Source: Epiperipatus broadwayi (taxonomy: Eukaryota; Onychophora; Udeonychophora; Euonychophora; Peripatidae). Taken from it: a DNA stretch of 64,000 bases. A model generated the notes under the pieces. The model ran no database searches and was not told where the DNA came from. It worked only from the letters and a program-made list of their open reading frames with translations. Where the stretch lies: NCBI GenBank assembly GCA_028023455.1, contig JAQFVV010006208.1:5688963-5752962 (forward strand), read 5' to 3'. Positions 33,862 to 44,969 of the stretch are shown here, piece after piece. A program made the translations under genes and the position numbers. The first letter of the stretch is position 1, and each line of letters starts with the position of its first letter.

Positions 33862-34180
33862 CACCATATATAGGATTAAATGCACCCAAACTGGATTCAA
33901 AGCTACATACTATGGAGAATCTCTGGCATCCCTATCCACTCACATTTTATTATATCAATACTTATATAAAAGAGCATCTGACAAGCCAGAATACAGCTCT
34001 ATTTTTTTTTGAACATCAGAAAGTAATAGGACATATATTTGAATCTACGTTGGCTGCAATATAATATATAAAAAAACAATGCAAAAATGTAAATGAGAAG
34101 CATGGTATATAGCTAACAACACCAGTGCTATAAACCACAAAGAATCATGCTTCTCCCTCTTCAAAAAATGGATGCTCTAA
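33862..34180 (+). pseudogene. Penelope-like GIY-YIG endonuclease fragment, copy 2
   Basis: TIYRIKC, then KATYYGESLASL (the YYG motif), then KRASDKPEYSSIF, a frameshift in a T-run near 34010, EHQKVIGHIF (conserved EH and GH), a stop near 34072, and the terminal block INHKESCF with KKWML ending at a stop at 34178. Same order and same end as the 15.8-kb copy, more decayed. Confidence 0.65.
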
Positions 34181-34576
34181 ATTATAATTTACATAAATTT
34201 GAATACCATCCACTTATATATATTTTCCACCATTTTCCTATCCTGATTCTGTTATAAATATGAGGACATAATAAGTTCACAAGAGTGCTAAGCCATTGTA
34301 TTTTTACTTTGCTCCTCTTCTCCATTGCTGTGTCCCAGCACACTTAACATGTATCAAATTCCATTTTGTAATTAATCTAACATGTTTCAAAGTTGTAATT
34401 GACTATTTGTTAGTCTGCTTTCAGAACAAGTTATATTTGCCTGTTTAATGAGGTTTATTTAAACTTCTTTGAATTAATAATCTCACTCTTTTTAGTCAAG
34501 TCACAGTCTTATGTATCTATACAAACATATTAGATCATAGATAAAAGTGGTTATCCAATCTTTATTGTAAAAAGAA

Positions 34577-34874
34577 GGTTGCCTTGACAACAGATTGAAA
34601 TTGTTGATTGTTATTGATGTTGGTATTATTTAAGTGTTGACTGCTTTTATGTACTTTTATATATACAAAGGGTTAAACAATGTTGTCATGACAACAGATT
34701 GAGATTGTTGATTGTTATTGATATTGGTATTATTTAAGTGTTGATTGCTTTTATGTATTTTTATATACATAAAGGGTTAAACAAGGTTGCCATGACAACA
34801 GATTGAGCTTGTTGATTGCTATTGATGTTGGTATTGTGTAGGTGTGGATTGTTTTCATGTATTTACAATTTAAA
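34577..34874 (+). repeat. 104-bp tandem repeat, about 2.9 copies
   Basis: Units start GGTTGCCTTGACAACAG (34577), ATGTTGTCATGACAACAG (about 34681) and AGGTTGCCATGACAACAG (34784), period 104. Each unit carries an imperfect palindrome GTTGCCATGACAAC close to an RFX X-box, then ATTGTTGATTGTTATTGATG. Later units diverge slightly. Function unknown. Confidence 0.8.
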
Positions 34875-34879
34875 TTGTA

Positions 34880-35295
34880 TATATGTAATAAATAATTCTG
34901 TGTAGTGGTAATATATATTCTCAAATATATACATATGTAATTTCTTTTAACAATCTTCCTAGAGAATGAAGGGTTTCCAAGAAAAATATATACTGTATAT
35001 GTTTTGTTTATTTTCATATTAGTGAAATAATTTTTTAATAGCTTGTAATCAATTTAAACCACTGTTATATATATAAAAGAGGAATTTTCATTATTTAAAT
35101 ATATCTGTTTGAACATTTTGGTCTTATTAAATGATATGTACTTTCCTCCCCCCACCAAAAAAAAAAAAAACATTTATTACTGAAGTATTCATTAAATAAT
35201 ACTTATTTAAATTTTTTTGTAGTAATAGCTATTTTAGACATTTTTTTTCAAGTGTTGTACAAATATTGATACGATCAATTTTTACATATTTAAAT
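34880..35295. other. AT-rich DNA, nothing recognised
   Basis: Homopolymer runs and ATAT tracts only. Confidence 0.5.
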
Positions 35296-35299
35296 TATT

Positions 35300-35480
35300 T
35301 CACGATCATTATCATTACTTTCAACCATTGTCGATCTACTGCAGGTTGAAGGTATCCATCTACAAGCTCAATCCATCTTCTCAGATTTGTAGCCTCTTTT
35401 CTCCACATCACACCAGCATACTTTCTTATTTCATCCATCCATCTCACACGTGGACTCTTTCTAGGTCTTAGTCTTGGAAT
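35300..35480 (-). pseudogene. RTE-type LINE 3' end fragment
   Basis: The minus strand reads THVRWMDEIRKYAGVMWRKE, then RRWIEL, before the 3' terminal block. Matches the 54.3-kb and 56.7-kb copies. Confidence 0.8.
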
Positions 35481-35639
35481 AAATAAATTATTTACTCTTA
35501 TGACTATATAACAATGATTCTTAACTTAAGCCCTATGAGAAAACATTTATATAATTGTATCAGCTTCTGAATTCAGAATATCAATAGAGTTCACAAATTG
35601 ATGGATAATGAAATGTCTGTAAATGACATGAGTTAATTG

Positions 35640-35870
35640 TCAATATCTGGACCAACTGACGAGTGCTGGTTTAGCACGAAATACATATATTGATGATTAT
35701 GTATCTTTTCGACATGTGTGTGATCAAGTGTGTCAGCAGTATGAGATAGCGTAGATAGTTGAGGGTCATGTGAACGTCTGAGTTCAAACCCCCTATATAT
35801 TACTACATATTGGAGTGCAGGTATGAAAAAGCCTGTAGTGTAGAAAAAATTCATATATTAAAATATATAT
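35640..35870 (-). mobile_element. family B element, copy 6 (5'-truncated arm)
   Basis: Starts within the hammerhead and continues through GTGTGATCAAGTGTGTC, GAGTTCAAACCCC and the tail block AGTGCAGGTATGAAAAAGCC shared with 43.24 and 43.72 kb. Confidence 0.8.
35643..35702 (+). ncRNA. hammerhead ribozyme type I, family B copy 6
   Basis: GGACCAA, CTGACGA (35656-35662), stem II GTGCT-GGTTT-AGCAC with five Watson-Crick pairs, GAAA, TACATA, T-A. All conserved core residues are present. The outer part of stem I is cut by the truncation point. Confidence 0.85.
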
Positions 35871-36184
35871 TAAGAGGATTCGATCAAAAGTACTTCCTTT
35901 GCCTTGTACTGCCTTTTCGAGATTAGATCATTTTCCCGTCTTATTTTTTCTCTCACTCATTCTTTACTTTCTTTAATTGCTTAGTTTGATATAGAACTCT
36001 GTCATCTTAAACCTCTCATATTATCTATCATCATTAGACAAAACATAAGCTCTCCTGTATTCTTTCACAGATAATCAGAAAAGGAGGGGGGGATATTACT
36101 CATTAAACACAACTAGAGTTTCGTAGGAGAAGAATGGAATTTGCATAAATATATTTTGACCTATATTTAGATAAATGAATAATA

Positions 36185-36310
36185 AGAATTTACTAAGGCT
36201 GTAACCTTAGAAATAAGCGTCTGAAAAATACGAAGGTAGGGACCTCTATAGGTAACCCTTAGTAAATTATTACTTAATATAATAATGGGCGTTTAATAAA
36301 ATTTATAATT
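36185..36310 (+). mobile_element. family D element, copy 4, minimal (126 bp)
   Basis: AGAATTTACTAAGGCTG and CCTTAGTAAATT form the ends; a single GGGACCTCTATAGGT remains and the second arm is deleted. Tail GGGCGTTTAATAAAATTTAT. A 14-bp duplication ATAAATGAATAATA lies at 36171-36184 and 36311-36324. It shows the hairpin is dispensable for insertion or was lost afterwards. Confidence 0.9.
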
Positions 36311-36319
36311 ATAAATGAA

Positions 36320-36700
36320 TAATATAATATGAAATTAAAATGAAATAAAATTAATTATGCTTTAGATGAAAATTTGCTTACTAATATTTGAAAGGCTAGC
36401 TAAGCCAAATTAGATTTTAAAAAATCTTAAGCATACTTGGAAATTGGCCTATATTAATGGGCATGACATGCATTTTCACTAACCACCATTAAACTTCAAT
36501 TCTGAAGAAACTATTATTCACATAGTTTTTTTTTTTAAAAGATCCAAATTTATTGAAGATATGTTGGCAGAATAAATTAAAATATTCCTTCTCCCTTTCC
36601 AACATCTAGTATTTTATCTTCAGGATCACTGCTCATTTATTATTATTATTATTATTATTTATATTAAAATACAAGTATAATTTATATACTTGAAGTTTAG
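36320..36700. other. AT-rich DNA, nothing recognised
   Basis: Contains an ATT microsatellite at about 36638-36660. Confidence 0.5.
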
Positions 36701-36714
36701 GATGTAATATAGGG

Positions 36715-37010
36715 GAATTAAACACCTACTTTCAAGCTTCCTTCTCCTATCCACTTTATCTCGTACAACCAATATACATGACCACACATATGTGAAAAAG
36801 CTAAACGATCTCTAATATATGCTGAACCAACTCTCATCAGTTAGTCCAGATTATCTCCCACACGTATATATAATCAGTGCTCGGTTTATATGTACATAGC
36901 AAATCTTCAAACTTTAATGGACAGGCTTCAATTTATTCCAGTCTTCATCTCTTCAGCCACCCATACCATTGAATATCTGATGATGGAATACCCTAATCCC
37001 TTGTTGATGC
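36715..37010 (+). mobile_element. family B element, copy 7
   Basis: TTTCAAGCTTCCTTCTCC to GAATATCTGATGATGG. The hammerhead has lost about 15 bases containing GAAA (CTAATATATGCTGAACCAAC), so it cannot self-cleave. Confidence 0.75.
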
Positions 37011-37014
37011 CAAT

Positions 37015-38380
37015 ATTAATAAATAACATTTTATTAAATAGAGATCCTACATTTCCAAAAGATTATAATTTTATTTGATATGACAATCTGTTCATTTTCT
37101 ATTGTTTTATGAGTTAATAATATTTAAATTAATTACTGCAGATTATACAACACTAATTCTCTTCAAATCAACTAATAACAGATTTTTTATTTATAGTTTA
37201 ATTCTCTTGCAAATGTATTGTAAATCCATAATCATTTAGACATTGTTTTTTTTTATACTAAATAAGCAATTATTGTAATTATCCAGAAGTTGTATTCTTA
37301 TTTTTTGTTAAGGTTAAATTTTTTAAAAGCTCAAAGGAAAAAAGACAAATAGTTTATAACCCCTTCAACTTTTCTAAAGTATTCTAGTTTTTTTTTTTTT
37401 AAAAAAAAAACGAATCAAAATACAGTATATTTGTTTTAAAAGTCAATAAAAAATTATTTTTGTAATTCTGTTTCAAAAAAATTTATTTTGAACTATTGTT
37501 TTTAAAAGAAGTTAAAAATTCGGGAGGGGAAGTTTTAACACCAGGATAATGGGATTTTTTTTTTTTTAAACATTAAAAAAAGTATTCAGAGCCTAAGGCA
37601 CGAACAATATTAATATAGCAAGTTAGGCTAAAGCCGCTTTGGGGCAATCTTGCAAACAGCTTATTAACCTTCATGTGTGCTACCCATATATATCTACCTA
37701 AACAATCTTTTTTTTTTATTTCTGTTATATAATACTGTATTCTTATTTGCAGTTACTATAGATATAGTCCTGATTTAAACTAATTATTTTCTTTTTAAAG
37801 AATACTAATTTATATTTCAAAACATTTATATATTTTTCTCTTTCGAAATAATTTTATTTGACCTATAGGTGAATACAATGAAAAGAAGCTTTATCTAGGT
37901 GAGATTACAAGGTGATATATACAAAGTAATGATCCAAATGTTAGTAGAATACAAAATGATAGTTAGTAAAGAACTTAATCAATGGATGCAAGGCGAATGT
38001 TTCATTTATCTAGCCTATAACAAGATACCATTGGTAGTGAGCCCTGTTTTGGTGAGCTATGGTGGGAGGGTTTTATTATTCTTAATAGTTATTTTCATAT
38101 AAATTATTTAGGGGTTGGTTGGTCAGGTGTTGTTTAGGCCAGTTGGGTATTCCCAGGTTAATATGGCCAGGTATGGATCTGCTTCTCTCTTGTCTGTTTC
38201 TTGGATATTTTTAATTTGTATGTGTATATTTTTAATTTTCCAAAGTCAAAAAATAAATATTGAATATTTGAACACGTGCACAGTAAATATATGTGTGCGT
38301 GCACGTTGATTTATGTATTTTAAACGTATGTGAAACCACTGTATTTTCATGGATTTTTTAGGAATTTATAGATATTATGT
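37015..38380. other. AT-rich DNA, nothing recognised
   Basis: Two 60-codon frames at 37899 and 38115 have no family resemblance. Confidence 0.45.
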
Positions 38381-38397
38381 ATGTGTGAACCACTAAA

Positions 38398-38717
38398 TAT
38401 CACATGATCACCATTTCTTATGCTTACACAAGCTGTTTACACAGATGCTACACTCTCCATACAGTAGGGCCACCAATGCAAACTAGAGTAATCAATGGAT
38501 GCAAGAAGGTGCCTACTCATCAAATATCCCCAGACTAGTTTCTAGCTTGTGGCTCTCAGATCTAAGGCTTCTTACTGATGAAAGCCACAAGCTAGAAACT
38601 AGTCTGGGAATATTGGATGAGTAGGCAGGAGATAGGGATTTTATGCACAAACCTTTTTGCAGCCATTGATTACTCTGGCTTGCATTGGTGGCACTACTGT
38701 ATGGAGAATTTAGCTTC
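38398..38717 (-). mobile_element. family A element (320 bp)
   Basis: Tail on the left (AACCACTAAATATCACATGA), then the terminal block, a truncated arm, and a full inverted arm. A 12-bp duplication TATGTATGTGTG lies at 38386-38397 and 38718-38729. The left flank has CACTAAATATC, giving the full tail end as GTGGTT on the element strand. Confidence 0.92.
38569..38611 (+). ncRNA. hammerhead-like ribozyme, family A
   Basis: CTGATGA (38575-38581), A-AGC-CACAA-GCT-A, GAAA, CTAG, TC. Compared with 9203, stem II G-C becomes A-T on both sides, and stem I C-G becomes T-A (TTCTTA with TGGGAA): paired changes that keep pairing. Confidence 0.68.
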
Positions 38718-38991
38718 TATGTATGTGTGTGTGTACAATGCTTTATTGAAAGAAAAACATATTAAAATTAATGACATAAATACAAATTGAAATGTGAGAA
38801 TAAATTATATTGAGAAAGTGACAAGTAACGGAAAGCTATTGTTGATAATAATCAAGTTTTATATGTTATTTAGTCATCATATTTGCTAATTAGTTGCTCT
38901 ATTCATCTTTAGGCAGTATACACATTACAACTATTATATTATTAACATAATGACTACTACAACTAAATTAGCTGTGCATTGAGCTATTACG

Positions 38992-39400
38992 TTGCCTAAT
39001 TTTTTGCATGGACGTGAGAAAAGCATTAAAAAAATTTCATTTAGGATACTCCATAAAATTTTAAAAATACAATGGCAGGATCATAAGTTCAATACGTTCT
39101 TCATATTTCTGGATATGGTACTAAAAAGTCCACTATTGCAAAATGATATCGTTGTTGGTTTGGACATGCGAAATGAGTGGATATTACAAACTTCCTAAAA
39201 GAGTATTTTATGACTAAGTATAGTTTTCATGGGAGAGGCAGTCCCTCTTTATGCTGCAAAACCATTTCAAAAAATTTTAATGAAGCAGTACGATGTTAAT
39301 TGGATTCAATGAGAAGATATGAAAGGCTTAGAATATATTATAGAGGTACATTGATGTATTTCAGAAAATAAAAAGTTTTCTGCAAAGTTAAAAGATAGCA
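38992..39400 (+). pseudogene. possible LINE C-terminal remnant
   Basis: The frame reads FRILHKILKIQWQDHKFNT then LLQNDIVVGLDMRNEW, similar in spacing to the R-LL-I-W-DH-TN...LL region after the LINE reverse transcriptase. Decayed further on. Weak assignment. Confidence 0.3.
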
Positions 39401-39430
39401 TGACAAAATAGCAAATAAACAGAAAAATGA

Positions 39431-40190
39431 ATTAACTGAAACACAGGCTTATTATATACATGTGTCTATATATGTAATATATAGAGTATATGAGCACAGA
39501 CTTTCACCCCACCCACCACTCTCCACTCTATCTCATAACACTGATACACTTGAACACATATATGTTGAAAAGATAAATAATCACCAATATCCGTATTTCA
39601 TGCTAAACCAGCAATCATCAGTTGGTCCAGATTACCATCTCTACACATATATGCTATAAGTGTTCAGATATATATTAAGATAGCCAATCTTCATACTTTA
39701 ATGGACAGGCTTCAATCTACTCCACCCTCCAACTCTTCAACTGTCCATCCAATTGAAAATCTGATGAAGGAATGCTCAAAGGCCACCCTGAGGCTGAGAT
39801 TCTTGTCACACCCATGTTGACCATAGGTCAATCTGACCCCGCATGTATAGGACATAATCCATTTAATACATATACAAGGGATGGGCAGACATCTCTACTA
39901 TGTAATAACTGAAACACAGGCTTATTATATACATGTGTCTATATATGTAATATATAGGGTATATGAGCATCAAAGTATGAAGATTGGCTATCTTAATATA
40001 TATCTAAGCACTTATAGCATATATGTGTAGAGATGGTAATCTGGATCAACTGATGATTGCTGGTTTAGCATGAAATACATATATTGGTGATTATTTATCT
40101 TTTCAACATATATGTGTTCAATCAGTGTTATGAGATAAAGTGGAGAGTGGTGGGTGGTGTGAAAATCTGTGCTCATATACTCTTAAAATG
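39431..40190. mobile_element. family B fold-back element, copy 8
   Basis: A 64-bp direct repeat (AACTGAAACACAGGCTTATT at 39432 and 39907) accompanies inverted bodies: left arm 39480-39900, right arm 39965-40190. The hammerhead in the left arm is on the minus strand (near 39590-39640) and in the right arm on the plus strand (40030-40085); both retain CTGATGA but have TTGCT in stem II. The mixture of direct and inverted repeats is PLE-like. Confidence 0.8.
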
Positions 40191-40302
40191 GATTGTAATT
40201 TATATTTTGCATATTTGTAATTCATAGATTGGTTTGTATAATCATAACAAAATTCACTTCTAGAGTATTATTATTGTTGGTTTTATCTTTCATCTTTTTT
40301 TA

Positions 40303-40594
40303 GATCACATGATCATTATTTCTTATGCTTGCTCATAATTGTTATTAAAACAGGCAAAACTCTCCATACAGTAGTGCCTCTTAGTGCGAGCCAGAGTAAT
40401 CAATGGATGCCAGAAGGCTTGTGCATAAAATTCCTATCTAGTGCTTTCTCCTCATTAATGAAAGCCACAAGTTAGAAACTAGTCTGTGGATATTGGATGA
40501 GTAGGCACTAGATAGGAATTTTATGCACAAGCCTTCTGGCATCCATTGATTACTCTGGCTTGGACTGAGTGGCATCACTATATGGAGAGTTTTG
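40303..40594 (-). mobile_element. family A element (292 bp)
   Basis: Tail on the left (GATCACATGATCATTATTTC), two arms, no long spacer. A 12-bp duplication CATCTTTTTTTA lies at 40291-40302 and 40595-40606. The hammerhead core is mutated (ATTAATGA). Confidence 0.92.
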
Positions 40595-40694
40595 CATCTT
40601 TTTTTAAGTTGGAATAGCTATTCTCATTTGCAAATGTTTGCTGCTGCTGATGGTATTGTTAATAATAAGCTTACTACAATTGTCTTTAATTGTA

Positions 40695-41560
40695 AGGAAT
40701 TTTAACACATGCTTTCAAATTATCCTAATCTATCCACGCTATCTCATATAACTGACACACATGACCCCACATATGTGAAGATAAATGATATCCAAAATAT
40801 GCATCTTGTACTGAACCAGTACTCATCAGTTGGTCTAGGTCATCAGCTCCCACACACACACACACACACAATCAGTACTAAGACAGGCTTTAATCTACTC
40901 CACCCTCCAACTCTTCAGCCATTCATATCATTGAAAATCTAATGATAGAATGCTTAAATACCTTATTGATGCCAGTATTATTGTCATGGCATGTTGACAT
41001 TGTCACTTTCACCCCTCATATGTAGAATCATCCATTTAAATACACAGAAGAGGGATGGGCAGGATACAGGCTGAATCTGTAATTTTAGAATACAAGCATA
41101 ATTTAATATACTTGAAATTTAGATGCAATTGTAAGGAATTTGAACATAGACTTTCAAGCTCCCTTCAGCTACCCACTCCATCATATAACCAACATGAACA
41201 TGGCAGTAATATTGGCATCAACAAAAGATTTGGTATTCCATCATCAGATTTTCAATGGTATGGATGGCTGAAGAGTTGGAGGCTGATCAATTGAACCATG
41301 TCCATTACAAGTTTGAAGATTTGTTATTTCAATATAAACTGAGCATTGATTATATATATGTATGGGAGATGATCTGGACCAAATGATGAGTGCTGGTTCG
41401 GCATGAGATGCATATATTGGAGATCATTTATTTTCTTTGTATGCATGTGGGCATGTGTGTCAGTTATATGAGATGGAGTGGATAGCTGAAGGGAAATTGT
41501 TGGAAGTTGTTCAAATCTTTTACAAGTACATCTAAACTTCAAGTATATTAAATTATATTA
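40695..41560. mobile_element. family B elements, copies 9 and 10 (inverted pair)
   Basis: Left part 40695-41100 (plus-reading body with CA microsatellite at about 40853-40870) and right part 41105-41560 (a short left arm, then a long inverted arm ending TTCAAGTATATTAAATT). The left hammerhead (minus, near 40785-40845) has stem II GTACT / AGTAC, a compensated change from GTGCT / AGCAC, but its GAAA is mutated. The right one has lost C3 and has GAGA for GAAA. Confidence 0.75.
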
Positions 41561-41564
41561 AATT

Positions 41565-42385
41565 CTAATATTACAGTTGTCTTTGTAAGGTGATTTTATT
41601 TTTTGCCTAGCCATACTTTGAATGACATAATTTATTTTATTTTAATTTCTACTTTGTATGTGTAATGTTTTTTTTTTTTACTATCCTGACTTATTCTGTT
41701 TTTCTCTGATTATCTGTTAAATACATTAAGTAATTATATATACTTCATAATATTAATAGCGATTCAAAATTCACAGGAATGTATGTTTAAACTGTCCATA
41801 CACAGTATTGGGTGTAGTTATTCAGTTACTGTCATTAAAAACTTCTTATAAACTTATTCATCAACTTATTTTATTTTTTATCACTCAACATATAAAGTCA
41901 AAGAACAATTAATCTTTCTTTAAAATGTAAGTTATATTATCTGCAGTCATATTATTAATTCATATTTATTACCCCCCCCCTAGCAATGGCAATTGGTTCT
42001 CCAAAACTCATCGTTAAGCAAAGATATCGTATACAGAATACTATTTATAATGGGGGTCTATGGGAAAAAAATTGGTCTGTTCCTTAAGCTAAAAAATTAC
42101 ACTAACTTAGGAATAAAGTACACATTAAAAAAATATTCATTAACACTTATTTTAAATGCAATCTGCTTTTCTTTTTAAATTCACACTTTAAAATGTTGTT
42201 TTTCTTTTGATTTGAAACCACTTGGATATAAACAACATTTTTAATGAAGTTACAAAATCAATAACTGTTTTTACATAATTACAAGGTGTTCTAAAAATAA
42301 TATACAGTAATTAAGGTTTTCCTGAAAGTTTGTGATGATGGTATTTTAGTTGTACTATATTTATATATTGGACTTTTTCATCATC
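41565..42385. other. AT-rich DNA, nothing recognised
   Basis: Includes C-run 41972-41980; the 61-codon frame at 41993 has no resemblance to a family. Confidence 0.45.
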
Positions 42386-42387
42386 TA

Positions 42388-42498
42388 ATATAAGTGTTGA
42401 ATGTCTTTAGAAAAATTAAACTTTATTTAAATAATACAGTACTGTACATTATCTTTAAATAAAGTTTAATTTTTCTAAAGACATTCAACACTTATATG
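42388..42498. repeat. perfect palindrome with about 45-bp arms
   Basis: ATATAAGTGTTGAATGTC...AAACTTTATTTAAA is inverted exactly after a spacer with CAGTACTGTAC. No copies elsewhere in the window, no flanking duplication found. Confidence 0.8.
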
Positions 42499-42499
42499 T

Positions 42500-43180
42500 A
42501 CAGTATATAGTATTATAGATTCATTAATTATATATATTTTAAGTTTATACATTCTAAATTAAAAAATAAATAAATTCACGATTGTTAGTGAATAATCGAT
42601 TGTAAATCGAAATAGTGGGTACAAATTGATGATGATCGCTATTGTGAAAGATCGCTAAGTGAGGTTTAGGTGTATATGTAAAATAATTATTCACTTGAAT
42701 ACTAAACTTATATTCTAGGACTTGTTTATTCTTAATATCTAGGTCCATCATCACTTTTGCTCCTTTTTTTCTGGTCATAATAGGATTTTTTTTATTTCTC
42801 AACTGCACAATAAAGCCTACATCCCAATTGCTATACTAAGAAATATTAGATTATAATCATTTGATGTCAGATGAATTTTTACTGACCTGATTTTTTGCAA
42901 ACAGCATTAAAAGCTAGAAAAAAGTTGTTCTCATTGTAAAATCAAATTAAACAACTACAGATATTTCAACATACATTATATATATATATTTAAAATATCA
43001 AATATACAAACAGAGTTTACAGAAACCATGCAAAACATTTTAAATATTTCTTAAGTCTGTGAGTTGAATAGTAATTTAATTTAATGATATGAAAAAGTGT
43101 CATTCATTAGCATGAAACTTAAATTCTTTATATACCATTCATAAATTAATAATAATTGAACTTAACAAAGTAGAGGGAGA
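42500..43180. other. no recognised feature
   Basis: A lysine-rich 84-codon minus-strand frame (42554-42808) has no recognisable domain; chance is likely in DNA of this composition. Confidence 0.4.
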
Positions 43181-43184
43181 AATA

Positions 43185-43770
43185 TTGAGGGTCATGTGAA
43201 AGTCTGAGTTCAAACCCCTACATATTACATCTAGAAGTGCAGATATGAAAAAGCCTATACTGTAGAAAAATTCATATTTTCAAAATATAGTGCTTTAAGG
43301 TCTGCCCATCCCTCGTATATGTATGTAAATGAATTATGTTCTTACATGGGGGGTCAGAGTGACTAGTGGTCAACATGGGTAAGATGAGAAAGTTGACACT
43401 AAGATGGGCTTTGAGCATCCCATCATCATATTTTCAATGAAATATATGGCTGAAGAGTTGTGGGGTGATGTGGTTTGAAGCCTGTCCATTAAAGTATGAA
43501 GATTGGCTATCTTAATATAAATCTGAGCACTGATTATATGTATGTGGGGAGATGATAATCTGGACCAACTGACGAGTGCTGATTTAGCATGAAATACATA
43601 TATTGGTGATTATTTATCTTTTAAACATGTGTGTAATTAAGTGTATCAGCGGTATAAGACAGCATGGCTGGTTGAGGGTCATGTGAAAGTCTGAGTTCAA
43701 ACTCCCTATGTATTACATATAGAAGTGCAGATATGAAAAAGCCTTTATTGTAGAAAATTCATATATTCAA
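43185..43770 (-). mobile_element. family B elements, copy 11 with a duplicated end
   Basis: The end block (GGGTCATGTGAAAGTCTGAG with GTGCAGATATGAAAAAGCC) occurs at 43188-43290 and again at 43675-43770, with a full arm between. Two tandem units of one element or two adjacent copies. Confidence 0.8.
43550..43618 (+). ncRNA. hammerhead ribozyme type I, family B copy 11 (best example)
   Basis: Outer stem I ATAATC (43555-43560) pairs with GATTAT (43608-43613). Inner stem I CCAA (43565-43568) pairs with TTGG (43603-43606). CTGACGA is 43569-43575; stem II GTGCT (43576-43580) pairs with AGCAT (43586-43590, closing G.T); GAAA is 43591-43594; stem III ATA/TAT with T16.1 at 43601 and A17 at 43602. Internal loops in stem I sit where natural type I hammerheads make their loop-loop contact. 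Confidence 0.85.
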
Positions 43771-43774
43771 CAAA

Positions 43775-44640
43775 GTAGTAAAACTATTCATTGTAAAATT
43801 GTTAATTATAAAAGACATTATCTTTAAATACTATTATAAAATAATATTTCAACATGATAATGCTGTGTAAATATAAATATTCCAAAAAGACTCTCTTTAA
43901 TACATTACAGCAATAAAAATTTATTATGTTTTCAACTTACATAAAATTGAGTTAAAATCTTATATATCACATTAATTATGTAATTTGGCATCACCTATAA
44001 CTTAATTTTCTGATAGTTTGTTGAGGCACCTTTTCATTTTTGAGATCCTGGGATGTTAGAGAATTTGAGATGAATACATATTTTTTTAATAGTAACCGTC
44101 CAAAAATTTGGTTACTATTTATTATAAGATATTTGTTAAGTTTTGAGGTGTATTTACTTTTTAGAGTAATCATAAGAATTATAAATAGAGGAATTGATGG
44201 GTTTAATCAGATAATAATGTGAAGCTTATTTGCATATAGTTCATTTGCATATTGTTCATTTGCATATACAAGCAATAAAAAAAACCAAAGAATCTTTTTA
44301 TTCCAACTATCCATAATTTATTACTAATTAATGGTATTTAATCATCCAAACTAAATACTTTTAAAAAAAAAAATTAAACATTTTCATCTGAACTTAAAAC
44401 ACATATATATTGATATTCATAAAAAATTATAATTAGTGAATTAAATTTTGACACTTTTATATATTATAAAGAGCATTAATCAGTTGCATATTTTATTACA
44501 TTTCAATTGTGTCTGTCTAGAAACTAAGAAGAATGGCAAACTGAAGAACATATCTTTAGCATATAATTTTTTATATTGGGATATAATACATATGTATATA
44601 TTTAATACAAATAAAATGTCCATTAATTAAAAAATTATTG
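43775..44640. other. AT-rich DNA, nothing recognised
   Basis: Short triplication of TTTGCATAT(A/T)GTTCA around 44229-44268; otherwise nothing. Confidence 0.45.
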
Positions 44641-44650
44641 TAATAACAAT

Positions 44651-44960
44651 AATGATAATAAACTATTATATACAGTTTCTCTGTTAATTCGACAGTTGAG
44701 GGAAGTTAAGAAACTAACTGAAAGGATTGAAAGACTATGTAATAGCTTATCTAAAAATAATATATATAATGATAATAAACTATTATATACAGTCTCCCTG
44801 TTAATTCGACAGTTGAGGGAAGTTAAGAAATTAACTGAAAGGGATTGAAAGACTATGTAATAGCTTATCACCGTTCTTTCAATCTGCAAAGTATTTTCTG
44901 TTAATTTGGCAGTTGAGGCAGGTTAAGGAATTAACAAAAGTACTTCTGTGGATTGAAAAA
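44651..44960 (+). repeat. 117-bp tandem repeat, two copies plus a diverged third
   Basis: AATGATAATAAACTATTATA starts at 44651 and 44768; each unit has GTTAATTCGACAGTTGAGG and GACTATGTAATAGCTTAT. A diverged third (GTTAATTTGGCAGTTGAGG) follows at about 44900. The 84-codon minus frame with a repeated LTSLNCRINRETVYNSLLSL is the tandem repeat read in one frame. Confidence 0.8.
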
Positions 44961-44969
44961 CTGTTTATA

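Noticed and set aside
42554-42808. 84-aa lysine-rich minus ORF as a gene
   Set aside because: No recognisable domain or neighbour support; composition follows the local AT bias.
44635-44889. 84-aa minus ORF with repeated LTSLNCRINRETVYNSLLSL
   Set aside because: It is the 117-bp tandem repeat translated in a frame that happens to stay open.
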